NCBI RefSeq assembly: GCF_030247605.1
Contig: NZ_JAOTSB010000014.1
Coordinates: 17,740-81,739 of the forward strand
Origin: Acidaminobacter sp.
GTDB lineage: Bacteria; Bacillota; Clostridia; Peptostreptococcales; Acidaminobacteraceae
Length of the DNA stretch: 64,000 nt
Reading direction: 5' to 3'
Of the stretch, positions 34,503 to 42,651 are shown piece by piece. Position 1 is the stretch's first letter. Every line of letters starts with the position of its first letter. The position numbers and the translations under genes were made by a program. The notes beneath the pieces were generated by a model. It saw nothing but the letters and a program-made list of their open reading frames with translations, was not told the origin of the DNA and ran no database searches.

Positions 34503-35849
34503 ATGCTTAAAATCGCAGTAATCGGACCAGGCCAGTCCTTGGACGCCATACGTCAGGCACTTGAGATTCAGCCCTTTGACTGTCAGTTTCTTTATTACAC
34601 CTATAAACGGCCGGAAGATATTCTGGACATTTACAACGCGTCCTACGCGGATTGGGATGCGATCATCTTCAGCGGCGAGCTCGGGTATATGTATTTTAAG
34701 GACCACACCCAGCAGATTGATCTGCCGCTGAGCTACCTTGAAGTAGACACCCAATACTTTTTTGGCCAGCTCCTGAAATACCTCACGGAGTCCCCCGGCG
34801 CGACCCTTGAGCGTGTCTATGCTGACTTTATCAGTGAAACGAACGATTACCTGGGGTTGAATCAGTATATTGAAAAAAGTTTGATGCCCATCACGCCAAA
34901 AGCATTTGTCTATGACAGCACTATGTACCAGATGACCCTGGGTGAAATCCTGACCCTCTGGAAATCACAACAGATTGATGTTGTTTTTACACGGATTACC
35001 AATAATATCCCCAATTTCGAAGCCCTTGGCATCCCGTATATTCACATTTATCCACCAGCTGCCGCGATCCGGGACGCTATTAAGCGCGCCGTGGATGAAG
35101 TCAGGCTGCACCACCTGAGTAACAATCAGCTGGCCGTTGGGCATATCGATCTGTTAATAGATGATCAGACCAAGGCGGATTTCAGACTCACAGAGTATCT
35201 GGAAATTACAATGTACAAACACCTGGTCGATTTTCGAATGATCCATCAGATGAATTACAGTATTCTCAAGCTTTCCGGCGTCTATGAGATCACCTTCTCC
35301 CGCGTCGAGATTGGCAGCACACAGGACCATTATGCCTTCCCGCTCTTGAATTATCTGTCAGAACACTATCCTGAAAATTTCAATATCGGGATTGGGATAG
35401 GCAGCAGCGTTGAGGAAGGCCGGGTTCACGCCATTGAGGCGCTGGCCGAGGCCAGGCATTTTGGCGTTCGCCATGGCTTTATGGTCGACCAGAACAACAG
35501 AATCTGGGGCCCAATTGGAAACCCAAACTGTATTGAATACAGACCGCTCCCGACCCAAAGTGAGCGCCTCTCCAAGCAGCTCAACATTTCCCCTAAGAAT
35601 CTCGAGCGGCTGCTCGCTTATTCAACAACCACACCGTACATGACCTCGGATCAGGTCGCCGAGGCCCTGAATATTACTGTCCGAAGCGCTAACCGCATCC
35701 TCAGCCGGTTAGCTGCCGATGGTTTCCTCGCCATCATCAACAGCGAGGAGCCCGGTGAAGTTGGGTGTAACGAAACCAATACAGGCGCCGGCAGGCCGGT
35801 GAAGCGGTATGTGGTGAATAAAGGCAAGATTGATGTGCTGCGGGGGTAG
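34503..35849 (+). CDS. Transcriptional regulator, paralogue of the tnaA-linked regulator
   Basis: 448 aa, ATG at 34503 after CGGAGTGATCGA. Same plan as 22374-23699: an N-terminal alpha/beta domain (LKIAVIGPGQSLDAIRQALE), a middle part, a GGDEF/cyclohydrolase-III-like segment (FNIGIGIGSSVEEGRVHAIE, then ARHFGVRHGFMV) and a C-terminal winged helix (MTSDQVAEALNITVRSANRI). It is divergent from gltS and the M20 hydrolase and likely controls them. No standard family name comes to mind; the two genes here define a small paralogous set linked to amino-acid use. Confidence 0.8.
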   Translation: MLKIAVIGPGQSLDAIRQALEIQPFDCQFLYYTYKRPEDILDIYNASYADWDAIIFSGELGYMYFKDHTQQIDLPLSYLEVDTQYFFGQLLKYLTESPGATLERVYADFISETNDYLGLNQYIEKSLMPITPKAFVYDSTMYQMTLGEILTLWKSQQIDVVFTRITNNIPNFEALGIPYIHIYPPAAAIRDAIKRAVDEVRLHHLSNNQLAVGHIDLLIDDQTKADFRLTEYLEITMYKHLVDFRMIHQMNYSILKLSGVYEITFSRVEIGSTQDHYAFPLLNYLSEHYPENFNIGIGIGSSVEEGRVHAIEALAEARHFGVRHGFMVDQNNRIWGPIGNPNCIEYRPLPTQSERLSKQLNISPKNLERLLAYSTTTPYMTSDQVAEALNITVRSANRILSRLAADGFLAIINSEEPGEVGCNETNTGAGRPVKRYVVNKGKIDVLRG

Positions 35850-35860
35850 GGGTTGAGTAA

Positions 35861-35897
35861 GATGTGAAACTCGGTGTCTGACACCGAGTTTCACATC
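35861..35897. repeat. Perfect 37-bp palindrome of the CGGTGTCTGACACCG family
   Basis: 18-base arms around a single T, with GGTGTCTGACACC at the centre and GATGTGAAACTC ends. The same core and GTGAAACTCGG arms recur at 23700-23850. Confidence 0.88.
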
Positions 35898-35911
35898 CGC
35901 ACTTTAAACAG

Positions 35912-35966
35912 GAAGACAAAAGCAGAGAAGATGGCGCGGGGCGCCATCTTCTCTGCTTTTGTCTTC
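35912..35966. terminator. Long perfect hairpin with 26-bp arms
   Basis: Arms 35912-35937 and 35941-35966 are exact complements around a GGG loop, rich in purines on one side. It lies after the regulator stop; as a terminator it lacks a clear T run, but its stability alone may block transcription. Confidence 0.75.
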
Positions 35967-35986
35967 TCACCTTTAGTTAATTGGGG

Positions 35987-36032
35987 AAAAGCCTGATACC
36001 AGAAGCATGCGGCTTCTGGTCTCAGGCTTTTC
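35987..36032 (-). terminator. Terminator of the oxoacid oxidoreductase operon
   Basis: AAAAGCCTGA-TACCAGAAGC pairs with GCTTCTGG-TCTCAGGCTTTT with a short loop. It is 8 bases past the gamma-subunit stop. Confidence 0.9.
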
Positions 36033-36039
36033 AACCTTC

Positions 36040-36585
36040 CTAAATAAACCCAAACCCAGCCCTCAGCGCACTGGAATTCAGAGTCTCATACTTCTCCTTG
36101 CCCTTCTTTCTGAAAACCTGGTTCATGCCATTCAGCGCCTCTTCCTCCGTAAACTCTCCGGTGGCCTTCACCACGACGCCTGCCATGATGATGTTGGCCC
36201 CGAGCATGTGGCCCAGCTCCTTGGCCATGCTCGAGCAAGGAACCGCAATGAGTTTGACGTCCGTGCGCGTGCACTTCGCCGGATCCACCAGGTCGCTGTT
36301 TATGACAATGGTGCCGCCTTCCTTGACCATCGGCAAAAATTTCTGGAAGGAGGGCTCGTTCATGGCGAGTAAGAGATCCGCCTCTTCCTGGGAGGGGTTG
36401 TAGATGTAGCTTTCGCTGAATTTGACGGTGCAGTTGGCGGTGCCGCCTCGCATGGCGGAGCCGTACTGTGGGATCCAGGTGGCGTGGAGGCCTTTGAACA
36501 GAGCCATCTCGGCCATGAGCAGGCCTACGGTGAGTACGCCCTGGCCGCCTGAGCCGGCGAAAATGATTTCTTTGTATGCTGCCAT
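36040..36585 (-). CDS. 2-oxoacid:ferredoxin oxidoreductase, gamma subunit
   Basis: 181 aa. FAGSGGQGVLTVGLLMAEMA and PQYGSAMRGGTANCTVKFS are the marks of the gamma (CoA-binding) subunit of the KorC/VorC family. It joins the alpha, beta and delta subunits to oxidise a 2-oxoacid to an acyl-CoA while reducing ferredoxin. Its ATG follows the beta stop with no gap. With buk, ptb and an aminotransferase upstream it likely serves branched-chain or aromatic amino-acid oxidation rather than the TCA cycle. One GACCATCGGC word lies inside (36325-36334). Confidence 0.92.
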   Translation of the reverse strand: MAAYKEIIFAGSGGQGVLTVGLLMAEMALFKGLHATWIPQYGSAMRGGTANCTVKFSESYIYNPSQEEADLLLAMNEPSFQKFLPMVKEGGTIVINSDLVDPAKCTRTDVKLIAVPCSSMAKELGHMLGANIIMAGVVVKATGEFTEEEALNGMNQVFRKKGKEKYETLNSSALRAGFGFI

Positions 36586-37395
36586 CTATTTAACCTCCCT
36601 TTGCTCATTTGCCCTGGTTTTGAATTCACCGAGGGGAAAGTGCGGCGTGACGGCTTGATCCAGGTGCTTCATGGCGTCCGGGGCCGTCATGCCCCAGTTG
36701 GTCGGGCAGGAGGACAGGATTTCGACGACGCTGTAGCCTTCGCCGCTGAGCTGGGCCTCGAGGGCCTTTTTGATGTAGGTCTTGGTTTTGTTGATGTTCG
36801 CGGGTGTGCTGACGCTGCCTCGTGCCACATAGGCGGCTGCATCAAACTGCGAGGCGACGAGCTCCGGAAAGCGCAGGGGCATGCCGGTGGTGGTGCAGTC
36901 GCGACCATCGGGGGAGGTTGTGGTTTTCTGGCCCGGCATGGTGGTGTTGCTCATCTGGCCGCCGGTCATGCCGTAGTTCGTGTTGTTGACTACGAAGGTG
37001 GTGAAGCGCTCGTTGCGGTAGGCGGCGCTTGTAGTCTCGCCTATGCCGATGCTGTAGGCGTCCCCGTCCCCCTGATAGGAAATGACCACGTTGTCCGGGT
37101 TCACGCGCTTAATGGCCGTGCAAACCGCGCCCGCCCGGCCGTGGGAGCAGTGGAGACGGTCGGTTTCGAGGCCGCCGCCCAGAAGGCTGGAGCAGCCGAC
37201 GCCTATGCCAAAGATGACGTTGTCATCTTGACCCAGCTCCTCCAGGCACTCGGCGATCAGCCGTATGATGATCCCGTGACCGCAGCCCGGGCAAAAGCTC
37301 ATGGGCCTGTCGATCAGTGCGGGTACTTTTCTCGGTTTTATGTTCACCTTGGTTTTGACGCTCGTGTTCGTGTTCGTGTTCGCGTTCGCAGCCAT
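36586..37395 (-). CDS. 2-oxoacid:ferredoxin oxidoreductase, beta (TPP-binding) subunit
   Basis: 269 aa. Thiamine-diphosphate site: GDGDAYSIGIGETTSAAYRN, then NNTNYGMTGGQ; FCPGCGHG near residue 34. The first 15 residues are a simple Asn/Thr run (ANANTNTNTSVKTK) coded by a GAACAC hexamer repeat, not part of the usual fold. Start overlaps the alpha-subunit stop by one base (TAATG). Substrate type (VorA-like against KorB-like) cannot be fixed from sequence; the operon favours branched-chain 2-oxoacids. Confidence 0.92.
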   Translation of the reverse strand: MAANANTNTNTSVKTKVNIKPRKVPALIDRPMSFCPGCGHGIIIRLIAECLEELGQDDNVIFGIGVGCSSLLGGGLETDRLHCSHGRAGAVCTAIKRVNPDNVVISYQGDGDAYSIGIGETTSAAYRNERFTTFVVNNTNYGMTGGQMSNTTMPGQKTTTSPDGRDCTTTGMPLRFPELVASQFDAAAYVARGSVSTPANINKTKTYIKKALEAQLSGEGYSVVEILSSCPTNWGMTAPDAMKHLDQAVTPHFPLGEFKTRANEQREVK

Positions 37396-38495
37396 TAATA
37401 GACCTCCTTCATTTCACCGCTGAGGACTTTGGCGTAATCCTCCATAATTGCCTTGGTGGACGGCACGCCGTAGACGTGGGGGTTACAGTAGACTGGTGCC
37501 GGACAACTTCCACCGCTGCAGTCGCTGCCCTTTTTCTTGCCCTGGCGCATGACCGTCAGCGCAATGTCATCCACCAGCTGCCCCGTGGCGTTGGCTTCAA
37601 TGGAAATGTAGCCCTTCACGTCCGGGTTGACCTGCTCGAAGGCCTTCTCCGGGAATGGCCATGCTGTAATAGGCCGGATGTAGCCTACCTTGTGGCCCTC
37701 AGCCCGGAGCTGCTCTACCGCGCCAATAGTCGCCCGACCCGGCATCCCATACGCCACAAACACGTAATCCGCATCTTCAATGTGCTGTGCTTCCCAGCGC
37801 TGTTCCGTTTCCTTTACCTTGTTGTATTTAGCGTTGAGGGCGACCGCTTCTTTCATACTGTCCCGGTCGAAGATGCCAATTTTCTTGTTCGTATATTTGC
37901 CGTCGAAGCCCCATTCGAAGCGCTTTGGCGCTTGCATCTCCGGCAGCACGCAGGGCTCCATCATCTGGCCCAGGGCGCCTTCTGTCATGAGGACGGAGAC
38001 CATTCTGTATTTTTCCGCAAGGTCGAAGGCTTCAACGGTGAGATCAGCTGCTTCCTGGACGCTGGCCGGACAGAGGACTATACATCTGTAGTCTCCGTTA
38101 CCGCCGCCTCTGGTCTCTCTATGGTAGTCGCACTGGGCGGAAAGGAGCGTCCCTATGCCGTTGCCGTAGCGCACAACGTTGACGACCACGGCTGGGAGCT
38201 CTTCGTCGGACAGGGTGGTCATGCCCTCCTGCTTGAGGCTGATGCCCGGTCCCGAGGATGCCGTGATGGACCTGACGCCGCAAGCGGCGCTGCCTATGAT
38301 CATGTTGATCCCCGCAATCTCTGACTCCGCCTGAACGAAGGCCCCTCCGACCTCCTTCAGCCGCCAGGACATATACTCCATGATCTCCGATGACGGCGTG
38401 ATGGGATACCCCGCATAAAATCTGGCTCCCGCCCGGATCGCCGCCTCAGCGATTGCTTCATTGCCTTTTATCATTTCACCTTTTACGGTTGACAT
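37395..38495 (-). CDS. vorB: 2-oxoacid:ferredoxin oxidoreductase, alpha subunit (VorB-like)
   Basis: 366 aa. The pyrimidine-domain motif GYPITPSSEIMEYMS and ASSGPGISLKQEGM are typical of the alpha subunit, and the overall form matches 3-methyl-2-oxobutanoate dehydrogenase subunit VorB. A Cys-rich loop, GSDCSGGSCPAPVYC, lies near the C-terminus (about 332-347). It follows the ferredoxin subunit by 61 bases. The complex would oxidise 2-oxoacids from valine, leucine or isoleucine to CoA thioesters. Confidence 0.9.
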   Translation of the reverse strand: MSTVKGEMIKGNEAIAEAAIRAGARFYAGYPITPSSEIMEYMSWRLKEVGGAFVQAESEIAGINMIIGSAACGVRSITASSGPGISLKQEGMTTLSDEELPAVVVNVVRYGNGIGTLLSAQCDYHRETRGGGNGDYRCIVLCPASVQEAADLTVEAFDLAEKYRMVSVLMTEGALGQMMEPCVLPEMQAPKRFEWGFDGKYTNKKIGIFDRDSMKEAVALNAKYNKVKETEQRWEAQHIEDADYVFVAYGMPGRATIGAVEQLRAEGHKVGYIRPITAWPFPEKAFEQVNPDVKGYISIEANATGQLVDDIALTVMRQGKKKGSDCSGGSCPAPVYCNPHVYGVPSTKAIMEDYAKVLSGEMKEVY

Positions 38496-38556
38496 GCTGC
38501 TGCCTCCTTCTTTTCTGAGCGTCTTAGCGCCTTAGTGCCTTAGCACCCTGGCTTCA

Positions 38557-38763
38557 TCACTTAGTACCGGGAATTTCGTAGACCCCGTCCGGGCACGTGG
38601 TGTAACAAATGCCGCAGGCGATGCACGCCTCATCATCAATCACCGTGAACAAATAACCCGCTGTATTGATCTCCGAGCTGAAAGAGATCGCTTTTTTAGG
38701 ACAAACCGCGACACACAGCCCACATTGCTTGCACCGCTGCGGTTTCGTCAATACTTTGCTCAT
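38557..38763 (-). CDS. 2-oxoacid:ferredoxin oxidoreductase, delta subunit (2[4Fe-4S] ferredoxin)
   Basis: 68 aa. Two cluster motifs, CKQCGLCVAVCPKKAI and CIACGICYTTCPDGV, mark a bacterial-type ferredoxin that passes electrons from the TPP subunit to free ferredoxin. Start ATG at 38763 follows TTGAGGAGGATGCAAA. Its leader abuts the long 24-bp repeat array at 38799-39176, which separates it from the aminotransferase gene. Confidence 0.95.
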   Translation of the reverse strand: MSKVLTKPQRCKQCGLCVAVCPKKAISFSSEINTAGYLFTVIDDEACIACGICYTTCPDGVYEIPGTK

Positions 38764-38798
38764 TTTGCATCCTCCTCAATGTTACAGAAATATTACCG

Positions 38799-39176
38799 TA
38801 ACTGACACCAAGTGCAACTCGGTGTCAGACACCAAACTCAACTCGGTGTCAGACACCAAACTCAACTCGGTGTCAGACACCAAACTCAACTCGGTGTCAG
38901 ACACCAAACTCAACTCGGTGTCAGACACCAATCTCAACTCAGTGTCTGACACCAATCTCAATTCAGTGTCTGACACCAAGTGCAACTCGGTGTCAGACAC
39001 CAAACTCAACACGGTGTCTGACACCAATCTCAACTCAGTGTCTGACACCAATCTCAACTCAGTGTCTGACACCAAACTCAACTCGGTGTCTGACACCAAA
39101 CTCAACTCGGTGTCTGACACCAATCTCAACTCAGTGTCTGACACCAATCTCAACTCAGTGTCAGACACCAAACTTA
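38799..39176. repeat. Tandem array of about 16 units of 24 bp with palindromic cores
   Basis: Each unit is a 13-bp palindrome (GGTGTCAGACACC, GGTGTCTGACACC or AGTGTCTGACACC) plus an 11-base spacer like AAACTCAACTC. Cores recur every 24 bases from 38821 to 39157, with a degenerate half unit before. After five near-identical units, two A-type (AATCTCAACTCA) and two G-type units alternate, giving a 96-bp higher-order period. Being a multiple of three, the array leaves frames open on both strands, which I do not regard as genes. It separates aminotransferase from vorD in an otherwise tight operon. Confidence 0.92.
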
Positions 39177-39219
39177 ACGCCAAAGCTGCGCACTAGGCGC
39201 CAGCCACGAAGCGCAGTTG

Positions 39220-40398
39220 CTACAGCCTTTCCTTAATCAAAGCCCCAAGGCGCTTGATCCCTTCCACGATCTTGTCGTCCTCCATAGTCGAGAAGTTCAG
39301 CCGGATCGCGTTGTTCCGGTCTGCCAGCGGATAAAAGGATTCCCCCGGAATATAAGCCACACCACGCTTGATGGCTTCAGGCAGCATCGCTTTTGTATCG
39401 ACATGAGACGGGAGCTCCACCCAGATAAACATGCCGCCCTCCGGCCGCTCATACCTGGCCTCCAAAGGAAAGGCCGCTTCCATAGTCTCCAGCATCAGAT
39501 CCCGCCTGCGCTTATACACCCCTTTGATCGTCTCGAGATGCGCGTCAAAATCATTTTCCTCAAGGAACGCGTCGACCTGCATCTGCGCCAGCTCCGCCGG
39601 CTGAAGATCGCAGCCGTATTTCACAAGCTCAAATTTCTTGATGAAATCCTCGTGGGCGCAGATCCAGCCCACCCTGAGACCCGGCGACAGCACCTTGGAA
39701 AAGGAGCCCATATGTACCACATGCTTACCAGGATCGAGCGACTTAACAGAAGGCACCCGCGAACCATCAAACCGCACCTCACCATAAGCATTGTCCTCCA
39801 GGATCACCCGGTCATACTTGACCGCCAGTGCCACTAGTGCCTGCCGGCGCTCCAGGGACCAGGTCCGCCCCGTCGGATTCTGGAAGTTCGGAATGACATA
39901 AATCAGCTTCGCCTCTGGATGCGCCACGAGCTTCGCCTCCAGATCCTCCGGCTTCATGCCTGCCTCGTCGCTGTCCACGCTTATGTAATCCGTCTCAAAA
40001 GTCTTAAACGCTGTCAGTGCCCCAAGATAACTCGGGTTCTCCGTCAGGACCACTTCCCCGGCATTCAGAAACAGCAGCGCACTCAGACTGATCGCCTGCT
40101 GAGAGCCAGTGGTGATGGCAATATTATCCACCCCCGTCACCACGCCCTCCCGCGCCATCAATCCGGCAATCTTCTGCCGCAGCGGCACATACCCCAGCGT
40201 CAGCCCATATTGCAAAGCCGACTCCGCCTGCTCCCGCAGCACCTTGTCCGTCGCCTGCCGCATGGCCTCCCCCGGAAACAGCTTCGGATCCGGCAGCCCG
40301 CCCGCAAAGGAAATCGTCCCCGGATTGGCTGCAATCATCTTCATGACCTCCCGTATATCCGACGGCTTCAGCGCATTCATTCGATTCGCAAAATTCAT
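39220..40398 (-). CDS. PLP-dependent aminotransferase (class I/II, 2-aminoadipate/MocR-like type)
   Basis: 392 aa from the ATG at 40398 after GAGGAGGATAAGGTC; upstream codons overlap the ptb gene and are rejected. The fold-type I core has TTGSQQAISL, NFQNPTGRTWS, EDNAYGEVRF and the PLP-lysine motif MGSFSKVLSPGLRVGW. The family (LysN/AAT-like) takes aromatic and branched-chain amino acids and 2-aminoadipate. Placed between ptb and the oxoacid oxidoreductase, it should supply the 2-oxoacid. Confidence 0.92.
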   Translation of the reverse strand: MNFANRMNALKPSDIREVMKMIAANPGTISFAGGLPDPKLFPGEAMRQATDKVLREQAESALQYGLTLGYVPLRQKIAGLMAREGVVTGVDNIAITTGSQQAISLSALLFLNAGEVVLTENPSYLGALTAFKTFETDYISVDSDEAGMKPEDLEAKLVAHPEAKLIYVIPNFQNPTGRTWSLERRQALVALAVKYDRVILEDNAYGEVRFDGSRVPSVKSLDPGKHVVHMGSFSKVLSPGLRVGWICAHEDFIKKFELVKYGCDLQPAELAQMQVDAFLEENDFDAHLETIKGVYKRRRDLMLETMEAAFPLEARYERPEGGMFIWVELPSHVDTKAMLPEAIKRGVAYIPGESFYPLADRNNAIRLNFSTMEDDKIVEGIKRLGALIKERL

Positions 40399-40426
40399 GA
40401 CCTTATCCTCCTCATAATCCAACACT

Positions 40427-41341
40427 CTATAACTGCAAATTCGCCGCCAGATGCGCCAGCGCAATGGAATTCAGCTTAATCTCTGCCGTATCGGACCGCG
40501 ACCCCAGCACCACAGGATGGCTCGCCCCCAAAATGATCCCGGCCCACTTCGCCTTATTGAAATGCAGCCACGACTTCCCCAGCACATTCCCGGTCTCGAT
40601 ATTAGGGAAAATCAGCAGATCCACATCCCCCGCAATCCGGCTCTCGACCCCTTTGTGCCGCGCCGCCTCAGCGTCAAAGGCCACATCGAAGGCAACAGGC
40701 CCCTCAATCACACAGGACGGCAGCTCACCAGACCGCACCGCTTCCACCAGCGCCGCCGCGTCCACGGTGGAGACCACCTTTGGATCCACCATTTCATTCG
40801 CCGTCAGCGCCGCCACCTTAGGTTCCGGTATGCCGATGGTCTTCAGTGCCAGCACCGAATTCGCCAATATATCCTTTTTCTGCGCCAGATCCGGGCTGAC
40901 GTTGACCCCACTATCCGAGGCATAAATCAGCTTGTGATACCCGGGAACCTCATAAACCGCAAGGAGCGAAAGCAGCCGTCCCGTCCTGAGTCCGCGTTCA
41001 CGGCTCAGAATCCCCCTCATGTAGACGCTGGTATTGACGAACCCCTTCATCAGGATGCTCGCCCGGCCCTCTCTCACCGCTTGAACCGCCGCCTCAACCG
41101 CCTCCTCAGGGGTTTCCGCCTCCACAATCTCATAGTCCGTCAGCCCAACCTCTTTCGCCAAGCTCTCAATCCCTGCCTGACGCCCAACCAGAATCGAGCG
41201 GACAAAGCCCAGATCCTCAGCCAGCTTCACCGCCTCCAGCACCGCTCTGTCCTCTGCACCGGCGACGCTGATCACAGATCGCGGTGCTGATTTCGCCGCC
41301 TCAATCAGCTCTCCAAAGTTTCTCATCATCCCTGAACCCAT
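40427..41341 (-). CDS. ptb: Phosphate butyryltransferase family enzyme
   Basis: 304 aa from the ATG at 41341, 7 bases after AAAGGGGG and 13 bases past the buk stop; a longer open frame overlaps buk and is rejected. Family motifs include LMKGFVNTSVYMRGIL, YASDSGVNVSPDL and LIFPNIETGNVLGK, as in Ptb/Pta enzymes that turn acyl-CoA into acyl phosphate. With the kinase next to it this yields ATP from isobutyryl-, isovaleryl- or similar CoA. One GCCGATGGTC word at 40832. Confidence 0.92.
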   Translation of the reverse strand: MGSGMMRNFGELIEAAKSAPRSVISVAGAEDRAVLEAVKLAEDLGFVRSILVGRQAGIESLAKEVGLTDYEIVEAETPEEAVEAAVQAVREGRASILMKGFVNTSVYMRGILSRERGLRTGRLLSLLAVYEVPGYHKLIYASDSGVNVSPDLAQKKDILANSVLALKTIGIPEPKVAALTANEMVDPKVVSTVDAAALVEAVRSGELPSCVIEGPVAFDVAFDAEAARHKGVESRIAGDVDLLIFPNIETGNVLGKSWLHFNKAKWAGIILGASHPVVLGSRSDTAEIKLNSIALAHLAANLQL

Positions 41342-41354
41342 CCATAAGCCCCCT

Positions 41355-42416
41355 TTACCGATACACTTTTGGCGCTTCTTCACCGCTAAGCACTCGGAGC
41401 GCTCCAAGGGCCAGCGCTTCCATTTCCATTTCCCCTGGAACAATTTCAACCTCCGCCAAATAACCCACACGCTTCTCAATTTCCTGGCACACGTAAGCCG
41501 AATAAGCTATGCCGCCTGTGAGAATGATGCGGTCCACCTTCCCATGAAGCGACGCCCCATACATGGCAATTTCCTTGGACACCTGATATATAAAAGCGTC
41601 CATGACCAGCTGCGCCTTCTCGTCACCGCTCAGGCAACGGCTCTCAATGTCCCGCATGTCCTTGGTTCCGAGGTAATCATACATGCCGCCGGTGTTGCTG
41701 ATCTTATCCACCATTTCACCATAGGTATACTTGCCCGAATAACACAGCTTGACTAGTGGATAAGTGATGATCCCGCCGCTGCGCTCCGGAGAAAACGGCC
41801 CGTCTGACCGACCTCCACTGCCGTCGATCATTCTGCCATGGGCGTGGGGCGCAATGGAGATCCCTGAGCCCAGGTGCGCCACTATGAAGTTGAACGCCTC
41901 ATAGCGCCCCCCCAGCTTAGCGGCCGTCTTTCTGCAGACTGCCTTGTGATTCAGCGCATGAAGCCAGCTGGCCTTCTCAATGTCAGACAGCCCTGTGAGT
42001 CTGGAGATTGGCATGAACTCATCCACGGACACCGGATCCACCACATAAGCCTCAACCCCGGCCTCATCCGCGATCTGCCTGGCCAGCACCGCCCCAAGAT
42101 TGGAAGCATGCTCCCCTTGAATGGCATTTTTCAAGTCTGAAATCATAGCCTCATTGACCGTGTAAACACCGCCTTCGATGGCCTTCATCAGCCCGCCTCG
42201 CCCAGCTACAGCGCTGAGCCCCTCCAGCGGCTCATTCTGTTCCGCCAAAATCTTAAGTATGAGGCTCTTTCTGTAGTCATACTGATCAAACAACGTCTTG
42301 AATCCCTGAAGCTCCGCCTGGGTATGGTCGATGCTCTTTTTAAAGACCTCACGCTCGTTGTCATAAATCGCAACTTTAGTCGAGGTACCGCCAGGATTGA
42401 TGGTCAAAATTCTCAT
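41355..42416 (-). CDS. buk: Butyrate kinase family enzyme
   Basis: 353 aa, acetokinase/ASKHA fold. LTINPGGTSTKVAIYDNE is the phosphate-binding N-terminus; VAHLGSGISIAPHAHGRMID and ILTGGIAYSAYV are the other nucleotide motifs. It makes ATP and a carboxylic acid from the acyl phosphate. Start ATG at 42416 follows GGGAGGCCAATACCT. It is the first structural gene of the buk-ptb-aminotransferase-vorDBAC order. The operator-like site at 42486 lies about 70 bases upstream. Confidence 0.93.
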   Translation of the reverse strand: MRILTINPGGTSTKVAIYDNEREVFKKSIDHTQAELQGFKTLFDQYDYRKSLILKILAEQNEPLEGLSAVAGRGGLMKAIEGGVYTVNEAMISDLKNAIQGEHASNLGAVLARQIADEAGVEAYVVDPVSVDEFMPISRLTGLSDIEKASWLHALNHKAVCRKTAAKLGGRYEAFNFIVAHLGSGISIAPHAHGRMIDGSGGRSDGPFSPERSGGIITYPLVKLCYSGKYTYGEMVDKISNTGGMYDYLGTKDMRDIESRCLSGDEKAQLVMDAFIYQVSKEIAMYGASLHGKVDRIILTGGIAYSAYVCQEIEKRVGYLAEVEIVPGEMEMEALALGALRVLSGEEAPKVYR

Positions 42417-42485
42417 AGGTATTGGCCTCCCATTTCATCAACATTTTCACTTCCAACACGTCATTCACCTATCAAACTCATTTTT

Positions 42486-42502
42486 CAGAACGCCGTTCCG
42501 AA
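42486..42502. promoter_or_regulatory. IclR operator-like site upstream of buk
   Basis: CAGAACGCCGTTCCGAA, containing the palindrome GAACG-C-CGTTC. An identical 17-base sequence stands at 45116-45132 before nhaC, and CGTTCCGA copies lie before iclR and the MFS gene. Identity over 17 bases at two promoters supports a shared regulator, most simply the IclR protein encoded between them. Confidence 0.75.
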
Positions 42503-42567
42503 TAATTGAGCTGAGAAAAAAGATAATCGACTTATCTTTTTTCAAAAATGGTTTATTTTTCGATATC

Positions 42568-42640
42568 GAAATCAACTTCAGCGTCGATACCAATATCAAC
42601 GTCAGCATCAGCGTCAACGTCAGCGTCAACACCAACATCC
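42568..42640. repeat. Degenerate GTCAAC/GTCAGC hexamer tract
   Basis: About ten imperfect copies of a 6-base unit (AACGTCAGCATCAGCGTCAA and on) between the iclR stop and buk. A similar hexamer run codes the Asn/Thr N-terminus of the oxidoreductase beta subunit at 37360-37390. Likely a slippage product; no gene seen. Confidence 0.6.
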
Positions 42641-42651
42641 GCAGCTCTTTG

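Noticed and set aside
36899..36911. GACCATCGGGGGA as a further copy of the repeated word
   Set aside because: One base off the 9-mer; near matches here, at 22279 and at 49664 were left out of the count to keep it strict.
38799..39176. CRISPR array
   Set aside because: Units are contiguous 24-mers with a palindromic core and an 11-base spacer that is itself conserved; no unique spacers and no cas genes.
38666..39196. Open frames of 176 aa and 133 aa on both strands made of VSDTKLNS-type repeats
   Set aside because: They exist only because the 24-bp repeat is a multiple of three and lacks stops; both strands are open and there is no ribosome site or other protein sequence.
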